Assembly: GCF_037975245.1 (NCBI RefSeq)
Contig: NC_092561.1
Span: 10,787,001-10,851,000, forward strand
Origin: Apostichopus japonicus
Lineage: Eukaryota > Echinodermata > Holothuroidea > Aspidochirotida > Stichopodidae
Length of the DNA: 64,000 bases
Direction of reading: 5' to 3'
Below the pieces are notes generated by a model. It was not told the DNA's origin. It ran no database searches and saw only the letters and a list, made by a program, of their open reading frames with translations. Below are positions 24,309 through 36,247 of this stretch, in pieces. The translations under genes were made by a program, and so were the position numbers. How positions within the stretch are numbered: the stretch's first letter is position 1; every line of letters begins with the position of its first letter.

Positions 24309-24477
24309 CTGTTGGAAATAACATTGATAAAGTTACAAACGTTGATCCAGTTCTCTATAGTTTTAACAGCACATTTAGAATGCTCAAACAAACTGTTCTA
24401 CAGCAAACTAATCCTTCTTTTTCTGTTCTTTTCTTTTCTTCTTTCCTTTTCAGAGTATCCTGTAATGTCTAGTAATA

Positions 24478-25360
24478 TTAAAGTAAGAAACACTGAGATA
24501 TACTCACCAGACCATAAAAAAGCATCTTTCCTGACCGATATGTAGCTACAAGTAGCTTCTCTCCCTCCTCTGTCATCAATGTTGTCATACACCGTGATCG
24601 TTTGGTTGCCAACAACTGCTGACCATCTTGACTGTACTGTGTGATGATACATTTTCCAGTAAAATACTGTCTATCTGACCACAAGATGTATACAAAACCT
24701 GCCCTGTCTTTACATACACTCAAAGGATACCAAGTCAGTCCGTCAATATCTGGTTTCGGAAACTCGTACAGTAACTCTGCTTCTGTTTTACATGTATCCA
24801 TGGTTACAGCGCATGCACATCTACTCTCTGCATCGCATATCAGCAGCATGCCTTTATTATAAATGATATCTCTTGACCGTTTCATAACCCCTGGCAGCTT
24901 CAGAGCTCGAATGAAATTCAACTCTTCATCAAATATGAATAGCGATCCAATAGATGTACCTAGAATGATGTGGCCACGTATAGTATCAGTAGTTATACAC
25001 GTCGCATATTTCTTACCCACCGTTTTGATGTCATCAAAGAGGGACGTGATGTTATTTTGAGTAAAGGACCCATCTTGAATATTATAAACACCAACCTGAT
25101 TGGATTCACAAACCGAAGCTATCTTATCACGTGATAAAGCAGCACAGTGACGAAAGGGTTGAAGAGAGGTCCCTTTGACTTTATCTATCTTGTTTTGGCG
25201 AATCTGACGTCCTTGTTTGTTTATGACTGTGATAAATGAATGGTCAGATAATAACCTCCCAGAGACGATAATGTTACCAGAGCCAGTACTTGTTATACCA
25301 GTAAAACAAAACTGACTACCTTTGATCACATCAACATTAACAACAGATTCTACACTATCC
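24478..25360 (-). CDS. TRIM-family protein, C-terminal propeller half (interrupted gene, part 2)
   Basis: This is the 3' part of a TRIM-type gene whose 5' part is at 27322-28652. It reads through DSVESVVNVDVIKGSQFCFT to a stop at 24478-24480. The ~290 residues have repeated blade-like segments (GNIIVSGR, RDKIASVCESNQVGVYN, RGHIILGTSIGSLFIFD, KGMLLICDA, KLLVATYRSGKMLFY), typical of the NHL/WD-like propeller in TRIM2/3/56/71-like proteins, which binds substrates or RNA. Joined to part 1 after removing the transposon and one 6-bp target duplication, it is in frame: 1331 + 883 = 2214 nt, or 737 codons plus stop. This matches the usual 700-750-residue length of such proteins. Alone it has no start or promoter. 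Confidence 0.8.
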
Positions 25361-25366
25361 GATATA

Positions 25367-27321
25367 CAGGGGCGTATCCAGGATTTTCTAACCCGGGGGG
25401 CGCGAATTACTATCTAAGCGGAGCGCCACCATCGGTTGGCGCGCAGCGTACAAGAAAATTTCTGGTTTTGTTACCCCCAGATCACCGGAAATGACACTTC
25501 TCGGGCTTGAAAATGACCAACCAGATGTACACTTTTGCCTGAGAACCAAGTATTTCCTAATAGTTCTTTCCATCCATAACCTTTTTGAAGATTGTCACCA
25601 GTCACACATCATGTTCGACCTCATCGCATCTCCAGTGGATCATTGCTTTTTGTAGTGATTCGACGTCGCGGCCCACAATACCCAACAGCCCCACTTTTGA
25701 AGGTTTTAAGCCCATTTTTTGTTCAGAATTTCAAAATTCACATTTCTCGTGATTAAACTCACTTCAAAACATACCCATAATATTGCAAAAAATTTCATCT
25801 ATGGACAACCAATATAGAAAAACCTCCTTGAACCCCTAACAGACTGGTCAAAATTACACGAGTAGAGGGAAGTATGGTGAAGAAAGTTGATCAGGAAATT
25901 TTCGAAAATTCAGACACAGTTAATTCATTGGTGTACAAATATTGAAACCTCCTACAACGGCTGTTATAAAACTTCGTTGAAGGAAATGAAAAAATACCAG
26001 ATATTTCCGAAACCGAACACTACACACATAGGTCAAGGAGGCGGGGGGGGGGGGCTAACGAAATATTTCTTTCTGAAAATTCGGGCAATATGCTGAGAAT
26101 TTTTCGGGCACCTATACTGAAAGAACATTGCAATGATGTAGCTAAAGGAAATGAATAGTTTAAAAATTATCTCCTTGGTAATTAAAATAAAGTTCTAAGC
26201 TTGGCCGACTAATTCACCATTACTAATGTAAAAGAGAGTTTTGACATAATTGGACCTCCATGCTTTATCTCCATCTACATAGGACAATTCGTTATTTATA
26301 TAAGCATCCCGCGGTATACTGCGCAACTTTCAGTGACCGTACGGTACATGATGGCATGCGATGTAATAACCGATGCTTGCTTGTTTGATATTGACATTAA
26401 CATGTTGATCGCGCGCGGAGCGCGCGAAAATGTTGGTTATATTTTCGGGCAAGTAGTTACAGCTCCCCAAATCAAATTGGGCTCCTTCGCCTTTGACTAC
26501 ACACATAGACAGTTTTGAGGCTGTTCATCCTGGAACGCCATTTTCATGCTCACTGATATGATGTGATATCTGCTGTTTGCTTTACAAATTCGAACAGGCG
26601 CGTAGCGAATAATTTGCCAAGGGAGGGGCCTGTAGGCAAACTATCTAAGCGTAGCGCCACCACGAGTTGGCGCGAAGCGTACAAGAAAATTTTGGCCGAA
26701 AATGCCTCCCAGATCGCTGGAAATGACACTTCCCATGCCGTGTAAGTTGCATCTAAGCATTTTGTATTTCGAATTTACTAGCGATATCATAAAAAAAAAA
26801 TATGCTCGGGGGTGGGGGCGGCGGTCGTAAATGCGTCATGTTCCCCGACGACGCGGTCGAGTTCGGGACCAGCCACAGTTGGTTTCATAGCAAAATTGTT
26901 TAAGGCGTCCATACACACACACACGTTATGATAGACCATATATAGATACATTAGTGAGAGAGAGGAAAAATGGAAACGTCAAATATGGAGTTGTCGGTGT
27001 AAGGGGTAGGGTGAGGCGCTTGCCCCCTTCCGAAATCCTCGATCCGTCACTGGCTACCCGGCCATGTGTATATAATAGGGTTCAGCGCTGTAATGATGTC
27101 ACTGTTCCTCCTTCTCTTCCCGGTGTCTTGGCGTGTATCTTCTACTCCCTCCTTTTCACCTTTTTCTCTCCTTCTTCTTTTCCCTTCCTTCCTCTCCTCC
27201 TCCTCTTTTTTCCCCTCTTCTTCCTTTTTTCCACTCTTTTTGCCCTCTTTTTTTCTCTCCTCTTTTTCTTACCCGGGAGGCGCGCGCCCCCAACGCCCCA
27301 CCCCCACTGGATACGCGCCTG
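25367..27321. mobile_element. hAT-like DNA transposon inserted in TRIM coding sequence, 1,955 bp
   Basis: Termini CAGGGGCGTATCCAG and CTGGATACGCGCCTG form a 15-bp inverted repeat with one mismatch. GATATA is present immediately outside both ends (25361-25366 and 27322-27327), a 6-bp target duplication. The CAGGGGCGTA-type end suits hAT, and some hAT groups make 5-6-bp duplications, but the superfamily call is tentative. Inside are a repeated block (25410-25505 and 26639-26735, 'ctatctaagcg-agcgccacca...cgtacaagaaaatt'), a G-run and a long pyrimidine tract, but no transposase. Non-autonomous, possibly composite. Confidence 0.75.
27140..27280. repeat. ~140-nt polypyrimidine tract
   Basis: The plus strand is almost purely C and T (tccttcttc, cctcctcc, ttttttcccc blocks) near the right end of the insertion. 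The minus strand is polypurine, which the truncated TRIM frame reads as a run of Lys, Glu, Arg and Gly. Such a tract could form triplex DNA. The long plus-strand serine/phenylalanine/proline frames here are by-products of it. Confidence 0.75.
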
Positions 27322-28652
27322 GATATATGTACCTTATCAATACACAATATTGGTAAATCATCCCTTGTTATATCAGATAAAAATTCAATTTCTATAAAAT
27401 CTTTCATTATATCCTCAACCAGAGGTTCACTCGCTGCCCTAATATCAGGAATACACTGTGCGTCTGTCCAGTGGTTATGTGATTCAAGGACACTCGAAGA
27501 TATCGTCGACAAATTTTCAAACTTATTGACCCATTGATTACAAAGATCTGATAAGTTTTGTGTTTCTCTAAGCTTGCGTTGCTGTTGTTCGTCTATTGAT
27601 TTATTTCTCTCATTCATTACCGCATCAAGTCGGTTCATTTTTTCGACAATCTTTAATTCTCTGTTTTCTATTTCATTTCGTTTGGTGTCCTCTTTCTCTT
27701 TTGATTCCCTAATTTTGGTTTTAATCATTCTGTCGTACTCGTCTTTTATTGCTCTAATTTTCTCTTCCATTTCTGTTTCTAATTCTTTCATTTTGTTTCG
27801 AGTACTCTCTTCAAGAACTGTTTTGAATCTGCTGAATTCTCTCTTTTCTTTCTCTTTCTCATTCTGTAACTCCCTGGTCTGATCTTCGTACTGCTTTTTC
27901 CATTTTGCTTTAGTTTCAGCGACAATGGACAGAACGTCGTTATTCATTCTGTTGATTTTATCAGCATAGTTGAATACAGTTTCTTTACGTTTAACAAGTT
28001 CTTCCAATATATTCTTCAAGTGTTCCCTTTCGTCGTTCGCCACTTTCCTGACGTCTCGAAGTTCATGACCTTTGTGTTCATCATACGTACATGTCAAACA
28101 AACGGGGAGGTTTCCGCAGGTACAACAACACAACTTAGCCTTGTGTTCCGGGTGAATATGGCACCTAGGAGCTTCCATCAATGATGCAAGTTTTTCTTGT
28201 GTAAGACTTTTCCCCTCAAGATCATTCAGGGCTAATAAGTGTTTCTGATGTTTGACAAACATCTTCTTGGTCAAATGAAATTGATAACACTGAACACAAA
28301 GAAATCCTTTGCATGTAAAACAGTACGCTGTAACCTTTAACTTCTCTTCACAGCCAATACATTCTCTCTCTTCTTTGTTTTCAAATGTGGTCTGTAGCTG
28401 AATAAACTGCAGCATACTTTTCATATGGAAGTCAGTCTTGAATCCATCGATTCCATTGTTTGGTATTTTGCAGACATCTTTACATAGAGGACATTTAAAT
28501 GTCCCAACCTGTCCTTCTAATATAGGTTCCAGACATTGCTTACAGAATCTATGGAGACATGGTAATTGTTTCGGTTCTTTAAACAGATCCAAACAAATTG
28601 AACATTCGAAGAATGTATCTGCGATGTCTTTCCAAGGCGATGGGCAGGCCAT
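27322..28652 (-). CDS. TRIM-family E3 ubiquitin ligase, RING/B-box/coiled-coil half (interrupted gene, part 1)
   Basis: This is the N-terminal half of a TRIM protein, a RING-type E3 ubiquitin ligase. ATG at 28652 follows a 5' UTR exon junction (acceptor ctttttacag about 20 nt upstream). A complete C3HC4 RING is visible: C17, C20, C32, H34, C37, C40, C54, C57 (ECSICLDL, PCLHRFCKQC, CPLC). Two B-boxes follow (ECIGCEEK...CVQCYQFH; CHIHPEHK...CLTCTYDEH), then a ~160-residue Lys/Glu-rich coiled coil (EEKIRAIKDEYDRMIKTKIR and neighbours). Without splicing, the frame runs into the transposon and stops at 27156 after 498 codons, losing the propeller. GTACAT at 27327-27332 is a possible donor, but splicing it to the nearest acceptor gives an early stop. 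TRIM2/3/56-like by architecture. Confidence 0.9.
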
Positions 28653-28680
28653 ATTTGTCTCGAAATTGAAGCTGTAAAAA
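28653..28680 (-). promoter_or_regulatory. 5' UTR splice acceptor of TRIM gene
   Basis: On the minus strand 'aactttctttttacag' is followed by a short UTR (CTTCAATTTCGAGACAAAT) and then ATG. This pattern indicates that the coding exon is preceded by a non-coding exon further right (beyond 28700). It supports 28652 as the start codon. Confidence 0.65.
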
Positions 28681-28982
28681 GAAAGTTATTAAGATCAGTG
28701 TTTGTGAATATCATACTTTGGATTAACAAATTGAGAGTAAGAAAATTAAGTAGAAAAATCTTAAATGAACGAATGCATGTAACCTACGATATGACTGGTA
28801 TTTCTTGCCACATATAAACACAGAAGTCGATATATTGGTGCAACTCGATCACTGACATAATGGAACTGTTCGGGCGTAGCTGATGACAAATACGATCTCA
28901 TAGACGTTTATGGTGCTGGAACGATACCACCAACAGCACACCATGCCTTTAATGCACTTTACCTCGATACAAGAACCAGTTG

Positions 28983-29571
28983 AGTAAGTAAGTGAGTGAG
29001 TGAGTGAGTGAGTGAGTGAGTGAGTGAGTGAGTGAGTGAGTGAGTGAGTGAGTGAGTGAGTGAGTGAGTGAGTGAGTGAGTGAGTGAGTGAGTGAGTGAG
29101 TGAGTGAGTGAGTGAGTGAGTGAGTGAGTGAGTGAGTGAGTGAGTAAGTAAGTGAGTCAGTGAGTCAGTGAGTCAGTGAGTCAGTCAGTGAGTCAGTGAG
29201 TCAGTGAGTGAGTCAGTGAGTCAGTGAGTGAGTGAGTGAGTGAGTGAGTGAGTGAGTGAGTGAGTGAGTGAGTGAGTGAGTAAGTAAGTGAGTCAGTGAG
29301 TCAGTGAGTCAGTCAGTGAGTCAGTGAGTCAGTGAGTGAGTCAGTGAGTCAGTGAGTGAGTGAGTCAGTGAGTGAGTGAGTCAGTCAGTCAGTCAGTCAG
29401 TCAGTCAGTCAGTGAGTCAGTCAGTCAGTCAGTCAGTCAGTCAGTCAGTCAGTCAGTCAGTCAGTCAGTCAGTCAGTCAGTCAGTCAGTCAGTCAGTCAG
29501 TGAGTCAGTGAGTCAGTGAATCAGTGAGTCAGTGAGTCAGTGAATCAGTGAGTCAGTGAGTCAGTAAGTAA
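28983..29571. repeat. GTGA/GTCA tetranucleotide microsatellite, ~590 bp
   Basis: Nearly uninterrupted (GAGT)n grades into (CAGT)n with mixed stretches of GAGTCAGT. It abuts, on its right, sequence that on the minus strand reads '...gggattcaataaagttgacttac' and so looks like the 3' end and tail of a LINE. The array therefore probably grew from the LINE's short tail repeat. The first half is almost pure GTGA, indicating recent expansion. It is unlike a CRISPR array, having no spacers. Confidence 0.9.
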
Positions 29572-29720
29572 GTCAACTTTATTGAATCCCAGAAGGAAAT
29601 TACATTTCTGCGGTGAGGAATACAATGAATGATACAAAATACAAAGAACACTGATACAATGAATCATACAAAATACAAAAAAAACATTGATAATATACAA
29701 CAGTTAATTGCAGTCTAAAC
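29572..29720 (-). mobile_element. LINE 3' end fragment (CR1/L2-like)
   Basis: On the minus strand this reads 'gtaatttccttctgggattcaataaagttgactta' directly into the tetranucleotide array: an AATAAA-type signal followed by short tail repeats, as in CR1/L2-type elements. Only the 3' untranslated end is present and no reverse transcriptase is visible. The extent to the right is uncertain. Confidence 0.5.
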
Positions 29721-31100
29721 AAAATATGCACTAACAGCGCAACTAACTGGAACGGCCACCCACCTACCTCGTGAAGTTCTTGTTGTGAACATCAATGGCA
29801 GTGCCTATAAACGAAGAACGATGTCTATTTGTGTGTGACGTCAGCGACCTCTATCTACTAATCACCATTGTAATTTGGTTATATTATTCCCCACTTAATG
29901 GTATACCAAAATACAGATGAACTAAGGAAACATGTTTGAAATTATCACCATTCATATTTCAAGACTTACCTTACTTTAATGTTGACCTATTCCCTTAGTC
30001 TTGTATCAACCTGGCTGGATTTTATCTTTCTTACGTTGTTACGAACCGGACCAAAGAAGGAAATACATGAGAATATACGCAGTACATATATGTACAATGG
30101 ATATAACGCACGGAACTTTTATACAACTGAGTTTGGACTTTGATATCACGAGAACACTCACGCTGAGCTGATATGGTTGGTGTTTTATAACAAGAGTAAT
30201 ATTACGTAAACTATTAGTACTAGTACATATATACACATAAACATATACCAAATGTGTGCATGTTGTAGACATCTATATAACAAGGTGATTTTATTCTTGC
30301 GTGACACCTGGATGTTGAATAGATAAGTCTATCTTAATTTATGTCTAGTCACTTGTCAGATGTGACGTTAGTTACAATAGATTTATGACTGGCATATCAA
30401 TTCAGGGACCAAACAGAATCACACTTGAAGATTTATATGTGTGACTCCGGCCCTTGGCCCGTCGGGCTTCGCCCTTGGACCCCATGAGGGGCCCAAGGCG
30501 GGCCCCTGTACCCCACCCGATACAGTCTTTGCGCCAAGACGCTCATCCCTTCAGTTTTATCCATGTTTAGTAATTGATGTCCACCCCCATCCCCCCCCCC
30601 GACCACCCCACTTTTTAATTGGGATTGATGCCACTGTGTAAAAGTAGCTCTGAACACAATTTTGTGCTAATAACATAACTCCAAAATTACCTAGGGCCAG
30701 ATGTGAATGAAGGACTATATAAACGAGGGTGTGCTGTCGTTGGGTCAATGAAGCTTACTCCTCACCCCGCTCCCGCCCTGTATGGGTGGGGGGGGGAGCT
30801 GGCTGTCTTATAGTAAGTAAAATGAAGAAGTCATATGGTGCATTCTCAGGCATGTTTAGACTATAATTTATTATATTATAAGTATCTATAAACGGAAGGT
30901 TGTGCTAATAAACAAATATCAATTCAACATTCCCCTGCACTGTTAAAGATAGATGGCTGAACCTTGATGAGAAATTGAAATGGTTCAGTCGCATATTATC
31001 ATATTTTATATTATAAATATTTAAGAATGCACCATGTGACGTCCAAACGTCTTTTTTTTTGCTGGGGAAAAGTCAGAGACCCCAACACGGGAGTCAGCTA
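29720..31100. other. non-coding sequence with G/C-rich patch
   Basis: No gene recognised. A G/C-rich segment at 30440-30520 has internal inverted pieces (cccttggcccg, cttcgcccttgg, gggcccaaggcgggcc) and may be a degraded mobile-element end. C-runs lie near 30590 and a G-run near 30790. Open frames across these runs are compositional. Confidence 0.4.
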
Positions 31101-31113
31101 CAATGATCTCAGG

Positions 31114-31485
31114 CAAGGGCGTAGGAACCGGGGAGCTGGGGGGCGCCAGCCCCCCAATGAAAAATGTGGGGGGCGGAAGTATCATTCCGCCCCCCCCCCC
31201 GCTCCGCGAGTCAGAAAACCCCTTTTTCATTCTAAATGAGAAAAAAAATCTCATTTGGAGCACCAAATTGCATCTAAAAGGCCAGGTGAAAATGCAAAAT
31301 TATTTACAAAATGGATTGGGTGTTGAAGTGTGCTATATTGCACCAAATTACATCTGAGGCCACATGGAAAGCAAAAAAATTCCAAAGGGGAGGGGGAACC
31401 CCCTCCCCTTAGACCCCTCCCCCAGGCCGGCCATCAGTCATCAGCCCCCCCTCCCCCCACTCAAAAGTACCTTCCTACGCCACTG
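31114..31485. mobile_element. hAT-type MITE, 372 bp
   Basis: Ends CAAGGGCGTAGGAA and TTCCTACGCCACTG form a terminal inverted repeat with two mismatches. They are flanked by a perfect 8-bp target duplication ATCTCAGG (31106-31113 and 31486-31493). An 8-bp duplication with CA(A/G)-GGCGTA ends is characteristic of hAT. Inside are G- and C-run-rich inverted stretches (gggggcgccagccccc; aggggaggggg-aaccccctcccc) and no coding capacity. The open frames on both strands here are compositional. Confidence 0.85.
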
Positions 31486-31493
31486 ATCTCAGG

Positions 31494-32339
31494 GTAATAT
31501 TCACTCTTTTACAAGTTCTTTAAATTCACCTGTAGCTATTCCAAGAAGCTTGATACCCCTACCTAAAACATGGCAAATAGTTATATATAGTCATTCCATC
31601 ACTACCTTCATGTGGCAGCTCTTAAACGTTATGGTATCATATGTGATTTGATCTGACTTTTATTAGGAAGGTCTTATGCATTAGTACTATCAATAAAAGG
31701 AACGATACATACATTTTATATTATAGTGTTATTCCCTACTGTAATATGGTGTTTATTATCATGGAAATAGTGTTGCCTGTACTTCTAAACTATTCCATTA
31801 ATTCGTTAAATACCTACCATAGAACATTATTACTGTACTCGATTCAAAGCTCGCTGTTTAACAATGTAAATATCTACTGTTCTTCAGTTTTATAACCAAG
31901 CATGCACCATTCAATACTTCCTGGTTAAAATGGCCGTGCACCTTCCTTCAAGCATTGAACACAGACACCTATCGCGGAACAGAAGTTGTTACTAACCTTG
32001 TGCTTTTTGCTTTTAGTCGATGAAGTATTAAGGCCTCTTTGTAGTTATAGTTGAAATATCAGAATTATTTGACTCCTAGTTTATCCAGTTGTTGAAAGTA
32101 CAACAGACGAGACGTAAATTACCTATGTCCGTTCAAAACCACGCGATTATAATGGAAATCCCCAGTTGCTGATTTGGGTGTCAATGTATTGAGCAATTAC
32201 CTTACACCCTCCCGTAACTTGTTTAATGGTACATTTGTGCAGAGACATATTTCTACATTCCGTGCGTACACATACACACAGATGCCAACACAAATCAATA
32301 CAGGGTATGCGAGTTAGCATGGTAACGATGTATGTTGAA

Positions 32340-32340
<1 letters not shown>
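31494..32340. other. non-coding sequence, nothing recognised
   Basis: AT-rich DNA with no persuasive open frame, inverted repeat or RNA gene. It lies between the hAT MITE and the TAA microsatellite. Confidence 0.4.
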
Positions 32341-32790
<450 letters not shown>

Positions 32791-32819
32791 ATAAGACTTT
32801 AAATTCAATATACAAACTT

Positions 32820-34520
32820 AAAGTAGAACGATAGTGACAGAAAAAAAATCTCTCATTTTCCTATATAATGTAGTTTATATGTTACCAAGCAACATATTTT
32901 TTTAATTTTCCAAATAGCACACCGGAAAGTAATAAAAAAGGGAATTGAAACATCATTTTTTCGTCTCCGTAATTAAGGAATTTGCAAACACTGCAACGAC
33001 CTGGAACAGCCCTCAGTTCAGTGAATGACGTCACTGTGATGATCTTTTTTGTTGTGAACTGTTCAGTACGGAGCTGTGCGTGCATTTCGTGTCAGCATAA
33101 CTGTTATTTTCCGGCGTAATGTTCAAGACATAAATAGAAAATGAATATCATGGTGTTTCTTGATTTCTTCACCTCGTGGCTACAAGTTTTTCTTTACGAA
33201 ATTTGCGGCGATTTCGCAACGATTTCCCAATATCTGAAGAGGTAACTCGCAAGCTGACCTAAAGTAACGTAAATCTCAAGATCACGTTTTTGGCGGGTTT
33301 TATACAGAGTGATGTATGAATGTGCTCACTTACCAGTCAAACTGGCACAATAACAATAGTGACGATAGTCTCAAACGTAGTTTAGTATAACATCCGAAAG
33401 AAAATCCAAAGTTTTAAACAAAGTAGATTCGCTTGTATGCACTAGGCCTACTGTAAAACAAAAACGTTCCTTGTTCCGTGCGTCATTAAATCCAACAGAA
33501 AGGTTTCACTGAGCTTGAAATACAACCGCATTTGAACTCAATCGAGTAGTTAGTCTAGCTCGAACAATTTTCTCACTACATGCAATGCCTATTGAGTTTA
33601 TTCACATGCATGCCTCGTGGTTTGGGCTTCAGGAGGAATCGTATTCTAGCCCAACTTCACGTAGGTCCGCAAACGGTACTTTCACACTGTGCAAACATAA
33701 GTGACATTGTGCGCTACCGTAAGTAATACTTCCACGATGTTTTGTTTCCCTCGAGCATACATACATTTCCTATTCGTATTACATTTAAAGTGGTTTGGAG
33801 GGTATGAACACATCTCTGCCCAAAAAACTCTGCCTAAGCGACGTCCATGCCGGCATGCCCCAATTGAAATTTGCACGTGGATTCTCTCCTCACATAGTCA
33901 TTGGGTTGTTCAGGTCTGACATATGTCTTCCAGTTCCAACACTTTCTGTTGCATTTATCGGGATATATATAAATAATGCGGCATAAAAGCATCAATCTTT
34001 CAAACTTTTTTTACTTTAGTGACCTTGCCACACGCAAATTTCAATTGGGCCCGAGATGGCTCTATGACCGATTATTCCGTAATTTACATTGGGGCAGTTG
34101 GCTTCACTAAAACGACAAGAAAAAGCAGGAACAATAACACCTTATTAAAATTAGACCGTTAAATGTCTCACGCAGTGTATCAAATCTCCTCTCTGGTTTA
34201 GGTTGTTTGTCGAGTCCAATATAGAGTAGCTTGCGACTAAACTTACACACTAAGTGCACACTGCTGAAGTACACTACGCCGAGCTCACTTTGTTATCATC
34301 ATAATGACGTCACATGTCACTGTAGATCACGTGATCATCATATCGCTGTTCGCGAAAAGCCCAATTTTTGTTTAAAAAATCAACGAGTTTAGGAATTTTG
34401 TTTAAGCCTTTCCCAACATCGGATTGACTTGAATTTTCACATGTGTAATATGGAAACCAACTAGAATACTCTTGAATAAAATCGTATTTTTTCGTCGATG
34501 CTGAAAAATCACTATCGTTC
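32820..34520. other. non-coding or unrecognised sequence
   Basis: No gene is identified with confidence. A minus-strand frame at 34310-34522 (MNDSDFSASTKKYDFIQEYS onward) has reasonable amino-acid balance and abuts the 5' break of the LINE at about 34525. It could be an exon piece or an inverted 5' fragment of an element, but I do not recognise it. Confidence 0.35.
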
Positions 34521-34911
34521 ATCTTTAAAAATTCGAAGGGTGATGTTATTTCTAATAAAGAGGAAGTTCTTTCCGAGATTCGGACTATTTACCAACGCCT
34601 TTATAGTTCAAATGGTTGTATTCCAGATCCTTTTTTACTGACTTACCATGATCCCAAAGTAGAGGTTGATAATTTATTGGCTTGTGAGGGTTTGCTTTCT
34701 CTATATGAATGCACCAAAGCCCTCGAAGCGTTGAAAAAACGACAAGGCGCCAGGTAGCGATGGTCTTTCGGCCAATTTTTATAAAAAGTTTTGGGATTCA
34801 ATCGGTGAATTAGTTTTAGAGTCTCTTAATCATGGCTTTGATAATGGTAGTTTTTCCACTGAGCAATCGAGGGGTATTATCACTCTCATCCTGAAACCTA
34901 CGAAAGACCCC

Positions 34912-35518
34912 ATGTCCCTGCAGAATTATCGCCCTATTACTTTATTTAACACTGACTATAAGATCGGTGCTAAATCTATTGCCACCAGGCTGAAAACTGT
35001 AATTCAATCTCTTATTGGCCCTCATCAAACTGGTTTGTTAAAAGACAGATTTATCGGTGAAAACATAAGATTTGTTTTAGATTTAATAGATTACGCGGCA
35101 GAGCGAGATATTCCTGGCTTTATTTTCATGATAGATTTCGAAAAAGCTTTCGATAAGCTTGAGTGAGATTTTATTAATAAGGCACTATCCTTTTTCAATT
35201 TTGGTACCAGTTTTAAAAAGTGGGTGAATGTTTTTTACAAAAATACTACTGCTTGTGTATGTAACAACGGTTTTTCCACTGGCTTTTTTCCCGCTTGAGA
35301 GAGGAGTAAGGCAGGGATACCCGCTAAGACCTTATTTATTTATTCTTGCAGCGGAAGTTTGTGCATTAAAAATTAATAATAAGGAAGTCAGGATCATGCA
35401 ATACGCTGATGACACAACTCTTTTTCTCGATAATAGAAGAAGCTCTTCAAAGGAGGCATTTAACATTCTTAATCAACTGAGACTAGCTTCCGGATTGACA
35501 ATTAACTTAACCAAATAG
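34912..35518 (+). pseudogene. reverse transcriptase core of Tx1/L1-like LINE
   Basis: This is the RT domain of the truncated LINE: RT motifs 1-2 (NYRPITLFNTDYKIGAKSIA), the metal-binding IDFEKAFD motif, the QGYPLRPYLF motif and YADD. RT copies element RNA at a nicked target. A nonsense TGA at 35164 and a frame change near 35290 separate the motifs. The loop between LAAEVCALKI and the YADD strand is shorter than usual, suggesting a small deletion. Not functional. Confidence 0.8.
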
Positions 35519-35713
35519 AGTCTTTTCCCGCTAGGTCCGCTTGCCTCCCGTTGTCCGACCTTTATTCAGGACTTTAACATCAGATTCACTCTTGGGCCCG
35601 TAAAGTTATTAGGTATGTTCTTTACTGGCAATGGAAATGATCTCTTCCGTTTGAATTATGTTCCTTAGCTTTCTCGTCTTAAAAAGTGTTTAAGTGTTTG
35701 GAAATGTAGGGAT

Positions 35714-36247
35714 TTGACCCCGATCGGTCGTAATGTTGTTGTCAATACATTTGCTTTGTCGCAGCTTGTTTTTCTCTTTCGGGTCCTTCCAAATCCACCT
35801 TCCCACTTTACTAAGGAGATAGAAAGTATCATTTTTGATTTTATATGGGCGGGAAATCCTGATAAAGTGAAACGCTCAGTCATGATTAATTCTGTCGGTG
35901 AGGGGGGGGGGGGGCTAAAGGTAACTCATATTTCTAGTTTTATAAGCAGTCTTAAATGCACCTGGATTAAACGGTATAACAGCGACCTATATGGGTTGTG
36001 GAAAGTTTTTTTCGACATTTACTTAAGATCGTACGGAAAAGAACTTATTTTTTACTCTAATTGCTTAAAGAATGACATCATTAATATTTCAAATCCTTTC
36101 ATTTACCAACTCCTTAGTGCGTGGTGTGAAATTTCTTTTATGAACCCGAATAGTAACTTTGGAAATCAAATTATCTGGAACAATTCCCACATACGTATTA
36201 ACAATGATATTACCTTGTATAAGAATTTACTCTTGAAAAATGTATAA
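35714..36247 (+). pseudogene. Tx1/L1-like LINE ORF2, post-RT segment
   Basis: Continues the ORF2 reading: LTPIGRNVVVNTFALSQLVF, then FIWAGNPDKVKR and GGGLKVTHISSFISSLKCTW, the thumb and downstream region typical of Tx1-type ORF2. The frame changes again near 36245 and 36540 before the C-terminal CTFC segment at 36664-36870. A run of ten G near 35900 is in frame here as Gly. Confidence 0.75.

Noticed and set aside
24185-24545. Two ~100-codon plus-strand frames
   Set aside because: Not protein-like in composition, without splice context, and overlapping the antisense TRIM 3' region.
25388-25573. Minus-strand frame inside the TRIM insertion considered as transposase
   Set aside because: Only 61 codons with no hAT motifs; the element appears non-autonomous.
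26954-27537. Serine/phenylalanine/proline-rich plus-strand frames of up to 147 codons
   Set aside because: They are the complement of the polypurine tract and the TRIM coding strand.
27574-27882. 102-codon plus-strand serine/phenylalanine-rich frame
   Set aside because: Antisense shadow of the TRIM coiled-coil coding sequence.
28983-29571. Regular repeat array considered as CRISPR-like
   Set aside because: Units are 4 bp with no spacers and the genome is clearly eukaryotic; it is a microsatellite.
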